From positions 62,001-126,000 of the forward strand of contig CAVQVG010000004.1 of NCBI GenBank assembly GCA_963717125.1: a stretch of DNA of 64,000 bases. Direction: 5' to 3'. Shown piece by piece: positions 1 through 8,249 of the stretch (position 1 is its first letter; every line of letters begins with the position of its first letter). The notes beneath the pieces are model-generated. The model did no database searches. It was not told where the DNA came from and saw only the letters and a program-made list of their open reading frames with translations. The stretch is from RYN-230 sp963717125 (GTDB lineage Bacteria > Actinomycetota > Actinomycetes > Streptosporangiales > Streptosporangiaceae). The position numbers and the translations under genes are program-made.

Positions 1-670
1 TGGCGCATGGGCCGACGGTTCCAGCTGGAGCGGCGTGATAGAGCGCCTGCAGGCCGATGGGTACCACGTTGCCGCGCCGCAGTTCCCGCTGACCGCGCTG
101 GCCGATGACGTCGCCCGGCTGCGCCAGGTGCTCGGCCGCCAGGACGGCCCGGTCATTGTCGCCGGGCACTCCTACGGTGGCCAGGTCATGACCGCGCTGG
201 GCCCGGACGCGGCGAACGTCGCTGGCCTGGTGTACATCGCGGCGTTCGGCCTTGATCAGGGCGAATCGCTCGGCGGGCTGCTGTCCGCGGGGCCGGTGAC
301 CCCGGCGCTGGCGCACCTGGTCACCGACGATCAGGGCTTCGGCTGGCTGCCTGAGGACGACTTCACCGGCTACTTCGCCGCCGACGTCAACCCGGTCAGG
401 GCGAAGGTGATGTACGCCGTGCAGCAGCCCCTGGCCATGTCCGCGTTCGGCGACGTGATGGGCGTCCCGGCCTGGAAGACGCTGCCGTCGTGGTACCTGG
501 TCGCCGCCGCCGACCAGGCGCTGCCGCCCGACGCCGAGCGCGCGTTCGCCGCCCGGATGGGCGCCACCACCGTCGAGATCGGCTCCAGCCATGTCGCGAT
601 GGTCTCCCACCCCGCTGACGTGGCCCAGCTCATCAAGACGGCGGCCGAAACCATGCCGGCCACGAGCTAG
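1..670 (+). CDS. Alpha/beta hydrolase, 5' end outside window
   Basis: The reading frame is already open at base 2, where it encodes GAWADGSSWSGVIERLQ, so the true start lies left of the window. The oxyanion-type HGAWADxxSW segment, the nucleophile elbow GHSYGG (about residues 54-59 of the visible part) and a late SSHVAM histidine give a complete visible triad region. It closely resembles the secreted hydrolase at 4761-5612, including GVPAW and the SWYLV/SWAVV segment. Proteins of this type are usually annotated as salicylate-esterase-like or pyrethroid-hydrolase-like hydrolases; the substrate cannot be told here. It ends convergently with the next hydrolase across a hairpin. Confidence 0.9.
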   Translation, partial: GAWADGSSWSGVIERLQADGYHVAAPQFPLTALADDVARLRQVLGRQDGPVIVAGHSYGGQVMTALGPDAANVAGLVYIAAFGLDQGESLGGLLSAGPVTPALAHLVTDDQGFGWLPEDDFTGYFAADVNPVRAKVMYAVQQPLAMSAFGDVMGVPAWKTLPSWYLVAAADQALPPDAERAFAARMGATTVEIGSSHVAMVSHPADVAQLIKTAAETMPATS

Positions 671-703
671 ACAAGAGGAGTTCAACACGTCCGGTCCGGC
701 GTT

Positions 704-725
704 CCGCTGAGCCCCTGCTCAGCGG
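704..725. terminator. Hairpin between convergent hydrolase genes
   Basis: Perfect 9-bp arms CCGCTGAGC (704-712) and GCTCAGCGG (717-725) enclose a CCCT loop. It lies between the stop at 670 and the stop of the opposite-strand gene at 726, as expected for a shared bidirectional terminator. No T-run follows, which is usual in high-GC actinobacteria. An orphan AAGAGGAG ribosome-binding-like motif at about 674-681 has no start codon after it. Confidence 0.65.
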
Positions 726-1634
726 TCAGCCGGCCCGGCCGTTCTGCGACCGGCTCTGCGGCGGGTTCTCCGGTCCGCTCTGCCTTCGGCCGGCCCGGCT
801 CAGGTGGCCGATGAAGTCGAGCAGTGCCTGGTTGACCTCGTCGGCGTGGGTCCAGATGATCGCATGCGGCCCACCCGCGACGATGGTGGAGCGGGCGTTC
901 TTCAGCAAGGCGGGAAGCCTCCGGCTGGTGGCCTCGTAGGGCAGCACGCGATCCTGGTCGCCGTGGATAACCAGGACGGGAACGCTGATCGTGGCGAGAT
1001 CGCCCTGGAAGTCTTCCTGGCAGGCGGTGACGCAGCGGAGGGCGGCGTGGCGCGACGCGGAGATGGCCACGTAGAAGCTGTTCTGCCACGCCTGGTCGCT
1101 GACCCGGCTGCCGCCCAGGAGATCGACGTTGTAAGAGGCGTCCATGAAGTCCTTCATCGCCGCCGGCCGGTCGGCGGCGATACGCGCCGTCATGCCGTCG
1201 AAAACGCTCCGGTCAATACCTTCGGGGCTGTCGTCCGTCTTGAGCAGGAAGGGCAGCAGCGGCGCCACCAGCACGGCTGCCCTGACCCGCGCTGAGCCGT
1301 GAGCGGCCAGGTAGCGGGTTACCTCACCGGTTCCCATGGCGAACCCGGCCAGCACCACTCCGCGGAGGTTGAGTGTGCTGAGCAGGACATGAAGATCGGC
1401 GGCTAGTGTGTCGAAGTCATATCCGATGCTTGGCCGGCTTGACGCGCCAAAGCCCCGCCGGTCGTAGGTGATCACCCGGTGCCCGGCGGCGAGCAGGGCG
1501 GCTTCCTGTTTTTCCCATGAGTGCCCGTTCAGCGCGTACCCGTGGACCAGCACGACAGGAGGACCGGACCCGTGGTCCTCGTAGTAGATCCGGATAGCGG
1601 CTGAATTCTCCCGCCCGACGGTGACAAAAGGCAT
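726..1634 (-). CDS. Alpha/beta hydrolase (chloroperoxidase-like) lacking nucleophile Ser
   Basis: A 302-residue alpha/beta hydrolase resembling non-heme chloroperoxidases/esterases. It has HGYALNGHSW near residue 30, YDRRGFGASS near residue 55, the acid in HGDQDRVLP and the histidine in GGPHAI. The nucleophile elbow, normally GFSMG, reads GFAMG (codons GGG TTC GCC ATG GGA, around 1337-1351), so the catalytic serine is alanine. The start at 1634 is chosen because AGGAT sits about five bases upstream; an ATG at 1646 is an alternative. It is divergent from the LAL regulator. Either the enzyme is inactive or has another role, or this base is an error. Confidence 0.85.
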   Translation of the reverse strand: MPFVTVGRENSAAIRIYYEDHGSGPPVVLVHGYALNGHSWEKQEAALLAAGHRVITYDRRGFGASSRPSIGYDFDTLAADLHVLLSTLNLRGVVLAGFAMGTGEVTRYLAAHGSARVRAAVLVAPLLPFLLKTDDSPEGIDRSVFDGMTARIAADRPAAMKDFMDASYNVDLLGGSRVSDQAWQNSFYVAISASRHAALRCVTACQEDFQGDLATISVPVLVIHGDQDRVLPYEATSRRLPALLKNARSTIVAGGPHAIIWTHADEVNQALLDFIGHLSRAGRRQSGPENPPQSRSQNGRAG

Positions 1635-1790
1635 CGCGATCCTCATCGTTCCGTGCTCGCAGCGGTAACGCCTGGCCCCGTCATCACTGTGGCTCCGGAC
1701 AGGCACGAGCGGTATCCGTGGTGTGACTGCACTTTTCGCGCTGCGGGCATGCCCGGGCCATGGTCGCTGTTGAGCCTGGGGACGGCCTTG

Positions 1791-4652
1791 ATGGACGCAC
1801 TGGCCGAGAGGATCAGTCGCATGCCAGGCCCTGGTGAACTCCGCTCACAGCAGCCCGCCCGCATCATCGGCCGGGAAGCCGGGCTGGCCCAGCTGCGCGG
1901 ACTGGTGGATCAGGTCCCGCAGGCAAGCCAGGTGCTGCTCATCACGGGTGAAGCAGGGATGGGCAAGACCGTGCTGCTGGCGGACGCCACCGAACGGGCA
2001 CGCTCGGCGGGCATGCGGGTACTGTCGGTCACCGGCCGGGAATCGGAGTCGAAACTCGCGTTCGCCGGGCTGCATCAGCTCCTGCGGCCGGTGCTGCCCA
2101 GCGCCGCCGGCCTGCCTGGCCGGCAGGCCCAGGCTCTGCTGAGCGCGCTCGGCCTGGCTGCGGACCCCGTTGCTCCCGACCCGCTCCTCACCGGGGTCGC
2201 CGTCCTCACCCTGCTGTCGGACCTTTCGGAACGCTCCCCGGTCCTCGTGGTCGCCGACGACGCCCAGTGGCTCGACCGCAGCTCGCTGGACGCGCTGGCC
2301 TTCGCTGGCAGCCGCCTGGACGCCGAACGGGTCGGGCTGCTGGTGGGCGCCCGGGGGCAGGCCCCGCCTGCCGGCTTTGACCGGGGCTTCCCGGAACTGC
2401 ATCTCGAGCCACTCTCCGCGGCAGACGCCGGCCGCCTGCTGGACGGGCAGCCCCGTCCGCCCCGCGGGCGGGCCAGGGCGCAGGTGCTCACCCAGGCTGC
2501 CGGTAATCCCATGGCGCTGATCGAGCTGGCCAAGGTGATCGCCGACGATCCCGCCGCCAGCCGGCGGTGGGCCGCCGAGCCGCTGCCCCTGACTGACCGG
2601 CTGAGCGCCGTCATCACCGCCCGGTTCGCCGCCCTGCCCGGGCCGGCGCGAGCCGCGCTGCTGCTGGCCACCGTGGCCGACGGCCCGGACCTGCGCGTAG
2701 CCGCTAGCCACGGCGCCGGGCCAGATGCGCGGGCGCTGACGCCGGCTGAGCAACTGGGCCTCGTCAAGATAGACCGGTCCGGCCTGCAGTTCTCCCATCC
2801 CCTCGTCCGTTCCGCGATCTACCACTCCGCGCCGTTCGCGCAGCGTGCCGCGGCGCACCGCCAGCTCGCCGAGGGCCTGCACGACCAGCCGGACCGGCGC
2901 GCCTGGCATCTGGCCGCCGCGGCCCTGAACCCGGACGAGCACGTGGCTTCGCTGCTCGAGGCCACCGCTGCCCAGGCGCAACAGCGCGGCGGCGCGGCCG
3001 CCGCCGCGCTGGCGCTGGAACGCGCGGCCGAACTCAGCCCCGACCCCGCAGACGAGGCACGCAGACTGGTAGCCGCCGCCTCGGCCGCCGTTCCCACCGG
3101 CCAGGGTGACTGGGTGCAGGAGCTCGCCAGGCGCGCCCTGGCCGTCACCGCCGACCCGGAACTGCGGCTGACCGCCCGCCACCACGCCGCGTGGGCGCTG
3201 GCCTGGTCAGGGCGGCGCACCGCCGCGCTGGCGGCGCTCATCTCCGTCGCCGAAGAGGCATCGCGTGACCTGCCGGCCCTCGCCTGGGAAGCGCTCGGGA
3301 GCGCCGCCACCGTCGCCTACCAGTCCGGAATGCCCGCCAGCCGCCAGGCCGTGAGCCGCGCCCTCGGCCTGCTGGAACGCCAAGGTCCGGGGCCCCCCGG
3401 CCGGGCCCCGGGCATTGATGTCAACGTGCTGAGACTCTGGATACGCGCCAGCGCCGACCCAATCGGCAGCAGAAACCAGCTCCTCCCGTACCTGCGCAAG
3501 ATCGCCGGCTCGCCCATTGAAGAGCCCTCGTTGTGGCGAATAGCTTCCACCGCATGGCTGCTGGACGAATCCGACCTGGCGATCACCTTGCTGCAAGACG
3601 CCATGCAACGGCTCCGGGCTCCCGGCGTACGGGGCACCAGCGGCGGGAGCCTGACCGTGCTCGGGTGGGCATACATCGACACCGGGCGGTGGGACGAGGC
3701 GCTGGAAGTGGCCGCCGAGGCCGCCAGCATGGCCGAGGCGAACCAGATGGAAACCGTTGCCGCCTCCGCTGACGTGATCACCGCTACCGTCCTCGCCTTG
3801 CGCGCCGACTCCGGCGCGGCACGCACCCATGCGGCCCGGGCACTCGCCACCGTCGATCCAGCGGAAAGCGGGCTGGTGGCCGCCCGGGCCCGGCGTGCCC
3901 TCGGCGTCGCGGCTCTCGCCGACGGCAGCTACCTCCAAGCGTTCACCCAGCTCCGCGGGCTGTTCAGCGACGACGGCACACCGCTGCACAACTACGCGTC
4001 CTACCTGGCGGTGGCAGATCTCGCCGCCGCCGCGGTCCGCGCCGACCGGCGGCTGGAAGGATGCGACGTCATCGAGCACGCACTCAGCCGCCTCGAGGGA
4101 AGGACCTCTGCCCGGCTCGAGCAGCTCATCGCCCGGGCCCGCGGCCTCCTCGCCGACCCAGCCAGGGCGGGAGACCACTTCGACAAGGCGCTCGCCGACG
4201 CCGCCGGGGACCAGTGGCCGTTCGAGCGGGCACAGCTTCGGCTCGACTACGCCGAATGGCTGCGGCGGCGCCGCCGGATCAACGACGCCAAGGCCGTACT
4301 GACGCAGGCCCTGGGAACCTTCCGGCGACTCGGTGCCCAGCCATGGGCGCAGCGCGCTCAGGCGGAGCTCAGAGCGTGCGGGGTGGCCGTTACCGGCGCG
4401 CCCAGCGAACCCGATGCCCTAGGCGAGCTCACCCCCCAGCAGCGCCAGATCGTCCGCCTGGCCAGCGACGGCCTGACCGACCGCGAGATCGGCGACCGGC
4501 TCTTCCTCTCGCCGCGCACGGTCGGCTCGCACCTGCACCGGTCCTATCCCAAGCTCGGGGTAGCCAGCCGCCACCAGCTACGCGACGTGATCGCCCGCGC
4601 CGGCACGCCAACGACAGCCCACGACAGCGCCGAAAGCCGGACTCTTCGTTAG
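1791..4652 (+). CDS. LuxR-family LAL-type ATPase regulator
   Basis: A large ATP-binding LuxR-type regulator (LAL/MalT-like), about 953 residues from this start. It has a P-loop GEAGMGKT near residue 55, a Walker B VLVVADDAQWLD near 155, a long TPR-like helical middle, and a C-terminal LuxR helix-turn-helix from LTPQQRQIVRLASDGLTD to LSPRTVGSHLHRSYPKLG (about residues 877-935). The frame is open back to a GTG at 1653; starts at 1791 and 1821 both have upstream purine tracts and leave room for a divergent promoter. It lies between two paralogous hydrolases (1-670 and 4761-5612), so it probably controls at least one of them. Confidence 0.9.
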   Translation: MDALAERISRMPGPGELRSQQPARIIGREAGLAQLRGLVDQVPQASQVLLITGEAGMGKTVLLADATERARSAGMRVLSVTGRESESKLAFAGLHQLLRPVLPSAAGLPGRQAQALLSALGLAADPVAPDPLLTGVAVLTLLSDLSERSPVLVVADDAQWLDRSSLDALAFAGSRLDAERVGLLVGARGQAPPAGFDRGFPELHLEPLSAADAGRLLDGQPRPPRGRARAQVLTQAAGNPMALIELAKVIADDPAASRRWAAEPLPLTDRLSAVITARFAALPGPARAALLLATVADGPDLRVAASHGAGPDARALTPAEQLGLVKIDRSGLQFSHPLVRSAIYHSAPFAQRAAAHRQLAEGLHDQPDRRAWHLAAAALNPDEHVASLLEATAAQAQQRGGAAAAALALERAAELSPDPADEARRLVAAASAAVPTGQGDWVQELARRALAVTADPELRLTARHHAAWALAWSGRRTAALAALISVAEEASRDLPALAWEALGSAATVAYQSGMPASRQAVSRALGLLERQGPGPPGRAPGIDVNVLRLWIRASADPIGSRNQLLPYLRKIAGSPIEEPSLWRIASTAWLLDESDLAITLLQDAMQRLRAPGVRGTSGGSLTVLGWAYIDTGRWDEALEVAAEAASMAEANQMETVAASADVITATVLALRADSGAARTHAARALATVDPAESGLVAARARRALGVAALADGSYLQAFTQLRGLFSDDGTPLHNYASYLAVADLAAAAVRADRRLEGCDVIEHALSRLEGRTSARLEQLIARARGLLADPARAGDHFDKALADAAGDQWPFERAQLRLDYAEWLRRRRRINDAKAVLTQALGTFRRLGAQPWAQRAQAELRACGVAVTGAPSEPDALGELTPQQRQIVRLASDGLTDREIGDRLFLSPRTVGSHLHRSYPKLGVASRHQLRDVIARAGTPTTAHDSAESRTLR

Positions 4653-4760
4653 GTCGCTTCCCGACAAGTGCAGTAAGCCTGCGGATACCCCCCACCACGT
4701 TCCAGACGCAGACTCAGACCGTGCGCAACGCCGCTGGGCACACCGGGAAAGGAGACCTCA

Positions 4761-5612
4761 GTGAACATCACCCGAATCGCGCCGCCAGGCAGGCTGCGGC
4801 TCATTATCGCGGCTGTAATCGTGGCCATTGCGGGCCTGGTCATCCCGCTTAGCCAGATCGCGTCGGCCCGCGGTGCCGAGGCTGCCGCCGCGGGTAACGG
4901 CCCTAAGCCCAGCATCGTGCTGGTGCACGGAGCGTGGGCCGACAGTGGCAGCTGGGACGGCGTCACCCGGCGCCTGCAGTCTGACGGTTACACCGTGTAC
5001 GCGCCGCCGAACCCGCTACAGGGCCTGCCCTACGACTCGGCCTACCTGGCTGACTTCCTGCACAGCATCTCCGGTCCCATCGTGCTGGTGGGGCACTCCT
5101 ACGGCGGGGCCGTTATCACCAACGCCGCCACCGGCGACCCGCAGGTCAAAGCGCTCGTTTACGTGGACGCCTTCGCGCCCGCGCAGGGCCAGACCCTCGC
5201 GCAGCTGCTCGCCTCCTCTCCCGGGTCGTGCGCCGTGCCCGCGAACCTGAATGTGGTCCCGTTCCCTGGCGCCCCGAGCGGCGTTGGCGACGCCTACATC
5301 AAGCAGAGCGTGTTCCCCAGCTGCATGGCCAACGGCCTGCCGGCCACGGAGGCACATGTGCTCGCCGCCACCCAGCGGCCAATAGCAACGATCGCGCTGA
5401 CTCAGCCGACCGGTGTCCCGGCGTGGCAGACAATCCCGTCGTGGGCCGTGGTGGGCACCGCCGACCACGCCATCCCGCTGGCCTTGCAGCTAGCCATGGC
5501 CAACCGGGCGCACGCCCATATCACCAGGGTAGACGCGCCGCACCTGTCCATGATCTCCGATCCCGGTACGGTGACGAACGTGATCCTGCGAGCCGTCCGG
5601 GCGACCTCCTAA
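4761..5612 (+). CDS. Secreted alpha/beta hydrolase
   Basis: A 283-residue hydrolase with a signal-anchor-like N-terminus (hydrophobic residues about 14-35, then ASARGAEA), so it is probably exported. The mature part starts at IVLVHGAWADSGSWDG, carries the elbow GHSYGG near residue 115 and a late histidine in DAPHLSMIS. GTG start, with AAAGGAG six bases upstream. It is a clear paralogue of the truncated gene at 1-670, the main difference being the export signal here. It follows the LAL regulator by 108 bp in the same direction, so it is a likely target. The substrate is unknown. Confidence 0.9.
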   Translation: MNITRIAPPGRLRLIIAAVIVAIAGLVIPLSQIASARGAEAAAAGNGPKPSIVLVHGAWADSGSWDGVTRRLQSDGYTVYAPPNPLQGLPYDSAYLADFLHSISGPIVLVGHSYGGAVITNAATGDPQVKALVYVDAFAPAQGQTLAQLLASSPGSCAVPANLNVVPFPGAPSGVGDAYIKQSVFPSCMANGLPATEAHVLAATQRPIATIALTQPTGVPAWQTIPSWAVVGTADHAIPLALQLAMANRAHAHITRVDAPHLSMISDPGTVTNVILRAVRATS

Positions 5613-5647
5613 CCTAGGCCTCTCGCCTAAGGCAGCAACTGGCACGG

Positions 5648-5695
5648 CCGACAGAGGATGCCTGCCGCGGATCCGCGGCAGGCATCACCTGTCGG
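5648..5695. terminator. Long perfect palindrome after hydrolase gene
   Basis: The central 30 bp (5657-5686) is a perfect loop-less palindrome starting GATGCCTGCC. Two mismatched bases per side separate it from outer arms CCGACAG (5648-5654) and CTGTCGG (5689-5695). It begins 36 bp after the stop at 5612. In RNA it would form a very stable hairpin, so a transcription terminator is the simplest reading; as DNA it could also bind a dimeric protein. Confidence 0.7.
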
Positions 5696-5854
5696 CGGCG
5701 GCCGCGCCGGGCGCAAGCGGGGTGCGGGCTGTCTGTCCGCTGGAGACGGGGAGCACGGGGACATTTACGCGGTGACGCCTTAATCGCGGGTCAAGGCCGC
5801 GCTGTCACGCTGCTGCTTAACCGCGATAGGTTGTGACAAGACTGCGAGGCCACC

Positions 5855-6397
5855 ATGTACCAGCCCTACCCGTCCAGCGGCCAGCCGGCCGAGCCGCTGC
5901 GGCCTCCTGCTCCCGCGCCGGTGCTGACCGCGGTCAAGCTCATATACGCGGGCGCCGCCGTCAGCGCCGTCGTGCTGATCATCGGGCTGGCCCTTATCAC
6001 CGTTGACATCGAGGCCGCCGCCCACGGGCGATTCCTGGGCCACAGCCTCACCGCGCCCCAGATGAAACCGCTCATCATCACGGTGTGGATAGCCCTCGGC
6101 CTAGTCGTGATCGCCCTATGGCTGTGGATGGCGCGGGCGAACGGCCAGGGCCGGAACTGGGCACGCATCCTGTCCACGGTGCTGTTCGGCCTGGCGACGC
6201 TGCAGCTGCGCGGCGACTTCACGCAACCGGTGAGCCATGCCGGGTTCGGCGCGACAGTGCTGTACTACGGCGGCACCGCGCTGTTCGTCGCGGCCTGGCT
6301 GGTCGGCGCTGCTGCGGTGTGGCTGCTCTGGCGCCCGGCCGCCAGCGCGTTCTTCAAGCCGCGGGGCTTCACGCAGGCCCTGCCGCGTCATTTGTGA
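5855..6397 (+). CDS. Four-helix integral membrane protein, unknown function
   Basis: A 180-residue protein with a Pro-rich cytoplasmic N-terminus (about 25 residues) and four predicted membrane segments: about residues 27-50, 70-92, 102-116 and 132-158. It ends with a basic tail FKPRGF. I do not recognise a named family with certainty; proteins of this size and shape, with a proline/glutamine-rich head, are common in actinobacteria. ATG start after GAGGCCACC. It stands alone after the palindromic terminator. Confidence 0.75.
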   Translation: MYQPYPSSGQPAEPLRPPAPAPVLTAVKLIYAGAAVSAVVLIIGLALITVDIEAAAHGRFLGHSLTAPQMKPLIITVWIALGLVVIALWLWMARANGQGRNWARILSTVLFGLATLQLRGDFTQPVSHAGFGATVLYYGGTALFVAAWLVGAAAVWLLWRPAASAFFKPRGFTQALPRHL

Positions 6398-6503
6398 ACC
6401 GTACTAATCTGCGTGCCCGCGCGAATGACAGTGACGCACTGGTGATCATGGCCGACAGGTCACATGAGCCCACGGTTGCTGCGGGCTCGACCGCTAGCGT
6501 GTG

Positions 6504-6896
6504 CTAGTCGAGCAATGCGGTGAGCTTCTTCGGCGCGAGGATCCGGTAGCTCTCGGTCACGAGCTCACGGATCTCTTCCCAGTCCGTGTCGCCGGTGAGC
6601 ACCACCACGATCCGATCACGGCCGGCCCGCGAGGCGAAGAACGGGTGGCCAATGGACAGCAACGCGTCGCGTTCGTCTGGGCCGGCACGCAACACGAGCA
6701 GCGGAACGGGCTTGCCAGCCGAGTCCTCCCGTGCCACGAGCAAACAGAACGACCTGCGGCGGATGTCGAACGAGCGCGCCGTCGATCTCTGTGTGGTTAG
6801 TGACTCGTCGACCCGCACTGTTACCTCGGGCAGCGCCAGGCATAGCGTGCGGATCCGCTCGACGATGTCCTCCGGGACCTCTATGGGCGCGCTCAC
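6504..6896 (-). CDS. MmcQ/YjbR family protein
   Basis: About 130 residues in the MmcQ/YjbR fold: an N-terminal helix IVERIRTLCLALPEV, a middle strand pair RRRSFCLLVARE, the FFASRAGRDRIVVVL segment and a C-terminal YRILAPKKLTALL helix. Family members are small DNA-binding-like proteins without a firm function. The frame is open to 6989, but the GTG at 6896 gives the usual family length; upstream residues look non-native. A second, different YjbR protein lies at 11923-12306. Confidence 0.8.
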   Translation of the reverse strand: MSAPIEVPEDIVERIRTLCLALPEVTVRVDESLTTQRSTARSFDIRRRSFCLLVAREDSAGKPVPLLVLRAGPDERDALLSIGHPFFASRAGRDRIVVVLTGDTDWEEIRELVTESYRILAPKKLTALLD

Positions 6897-6998
6897 GAGC
6901 AGCCGAACCCCCAGGGCGTCAGCGCCTCCACCGGGCACCAGCCCTCCACCATAGCCCGCCTCCTGCAGATGCCCGCCCGCATGGGCCATTGTCGCGCC

Positions 6999-7017
6999 GG
7001 CATTCCCCCCGAATGCC
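6999..7017. promoter_or_regulatory. GGCATTC hairpin upstream of YjbR gene
   Basis: Arms GGCATTC (6999-7005) and GAATGCC (7011-7017) flank a CCCCC loop. It lies about 100 bp upstream of the YjbR start, in the divergent gap to the gene at 7184. It could be an operator or a small RNA hairpin; no more can be said. Confidence 0.35.
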
Positions 7018-7089
7018 GCTCACCGGCCGGGTGGCGCCCTGGGCACCGCCTCACCCCGGCCAGCGAACAGCGGCGCTGGGTCATTACGG

Positions 7090-7119
7090 TTGACATGCAT
7101 GATACTAAAAGCCTAGCAT
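7090..7119 (+). promoter_or_regulatory. Candidate sigma70-type promoter
   Basis: TTGACA (7090-7095), an 18-bp spacer and TAGCAT (7114-7119) lie in a locally AT-rich stretch 65 bp upstream of the membrane-protein start at 7184. The -35 hexamer is perfect and the -10 matches four of six consensus bases. Confidence 0.5.
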
Positions 7120-7183
7120 TGTGATATCAGTTTTAGCGCGGCCCGTCCGGGCAGCGCGCGGCTTCTGAGAGCAGGTGCACGTC

Positions 7184-7960
7184 ATGCCTCAGTACGGCAC
7201 ATGGGTCAGCTACGCCGGGGATGCCCGGATATGGCTCGCCATCGTCTTGCTGGCCGTCGCGGGTAGTGTGACCTTGGCCGGAATCCGGCTGCCGCTGCCC
7301 GTCCGGGTCACCCAGCCCGGACCAGCGGTCCGGGCTGCCATGATCGTGGTCTGGGTCGCCTCGATAGCGGCGTTCCTGGTCTGCCTGACCATCTACGTCC
7401 GGCAATACATTCACGCGTATGACCTGACCGCGGCCGCGGCCGCGCCCAAGGATCGCATCGCCCCGATCACCTTGACGGCGGTCGCTGCCGTCTTCGTCAT
7501 CATCATCTCGCGCAGCTCGCCTGGCTTCGGGACGAGGCTGGCCAGCGCCGCTATCGGCGCGATAGCCGCACCGATGATCTTCGAGCTTCCCTTCGACCTC
7601 ATCGTGATGGCCAGGACCTACCCCCCGATCCCGCCCGACCCGGCCCTGTACCGGGCCCTGTTCTTCGTGCCCTTGTTCCTGATCGAGATCAGCACGCTGC
7701 TGCTCCTGCGGCTGTCGCCGATGGTGCGGCTGACCAGGGCCACGTTCTTTTCCTTCGCGATGATGCTGGGCGTGTTCGCAGTCTGGGCCCTGTCCGGATT
7801 CGGCTACCCGTCGGCCCCGCTCCCTACTGCACTGAACATCGCGTCGAAGATTCTGGCCTTCGTCACCGCCCTCACCCTGTTCCTGCCCCAGCGGCCCACG
7901 CCCGAGCAAGCACCCCAGCCCGATAGCAACGAGCAGGCTCAGCCCGCTAGCCGCAGCTGA
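7184..7960 (+). CDS. Polytopic membrane protein, unknown function
   Basis: About 258 residues with roughly seven hydrophobic segments (near residues 15-33, 48-70, 90-110, 115-140, 155-178, 185-205, 215-235 from this start) and a hydrophilic QPDSNEQAQPASRS tail. No enzymatic motif is visible and I do not recognise the family. The ATG at 7184 follows GAGAGCAGG; a GTG at 7175 is possible. A promoter-like sequence lies just upstream. Its 3' end slightly overlaps the relic on the opposite strand. Confidence 0.75.
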   Translation: MPQYGTWVSYAGDARIWLAIVLLAVAGSVTLAGIRLPLPVRVTQPGPAVRAAMIVVWVASIAAFLVCLTIYVRQYIHAYDLTAAAAAPKDRIAPITLTAVAAVFVIIISRSSPGFGTRLASAAIGAIAAPMIFELPFDLIVMARTYPPIPPDPALYRALFFVPLFLIEISTLLLLRLSPMVRLTRATFFSFAMMLGVFAVWALSGFGYPSAPLPTALNIASKILAFVTALTLFLPQRPTPEQAPQPDSNEQAQPASRS

Positions 7961-8226
7961 CCCAGGACTCGCCACCGACCACCGAGATCGCTGACGATCC
8001 GCAACTGACCGGCCGGCCCGCCGGAAGCAGTGTTCCGGGCCGGGTCCGGCCAATAGGCCGGGCGAGGCTGCAGGCCGGTAAAGACAAGGCGATGTCCGGG
8101 GTCATCGGGCGGGCGCCGTCCATCCGCTCGATCGGCACCACGAAGCCGCCGTAGTCGACGACCGCGATGCTCAGCGCCTTGCCGAGGTCCAGCGCACGGG
8201 ATGATTCGCCGTACCATCCCAGCCAA
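7947..8226 (-). pseudogene. Remnant of GlcG/HbpS-type heme-binding protein
   Basis: One minus-strand frame encodes ALDLGKALSIAVVDYGG, then ERMDGARPMTPDIA, which is the characteristic strand and helix signature of GlcG/HbpS proteins. The expected KAxTA helix and middle are missing. The frame then resumes with LLPAGRPV and VVGGESWVSCG, which resemble the family's C-terminal glycine-rich turn with damage. The N-terminal helix is absent too. I read this as a decayed gene that lost its 5' end and about 40 internal codons. Confidence 0.5.
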
Positions 8227-8249
8227 CCGCCCGTGAAGGAGCCGCGCCC

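Noticed and set aside
674..700. Start of a further gene after the first hydrolase, from AAGAGGAG
   Set aside because: No start codon or lasting frame follows; the hairpin terminator comes directly after.
1845..3185. 446-codon minus-strand ORF opposite the LAL regulator
   Set aside because: Glycine/glutamine-rich shadow frame without recognisable features.
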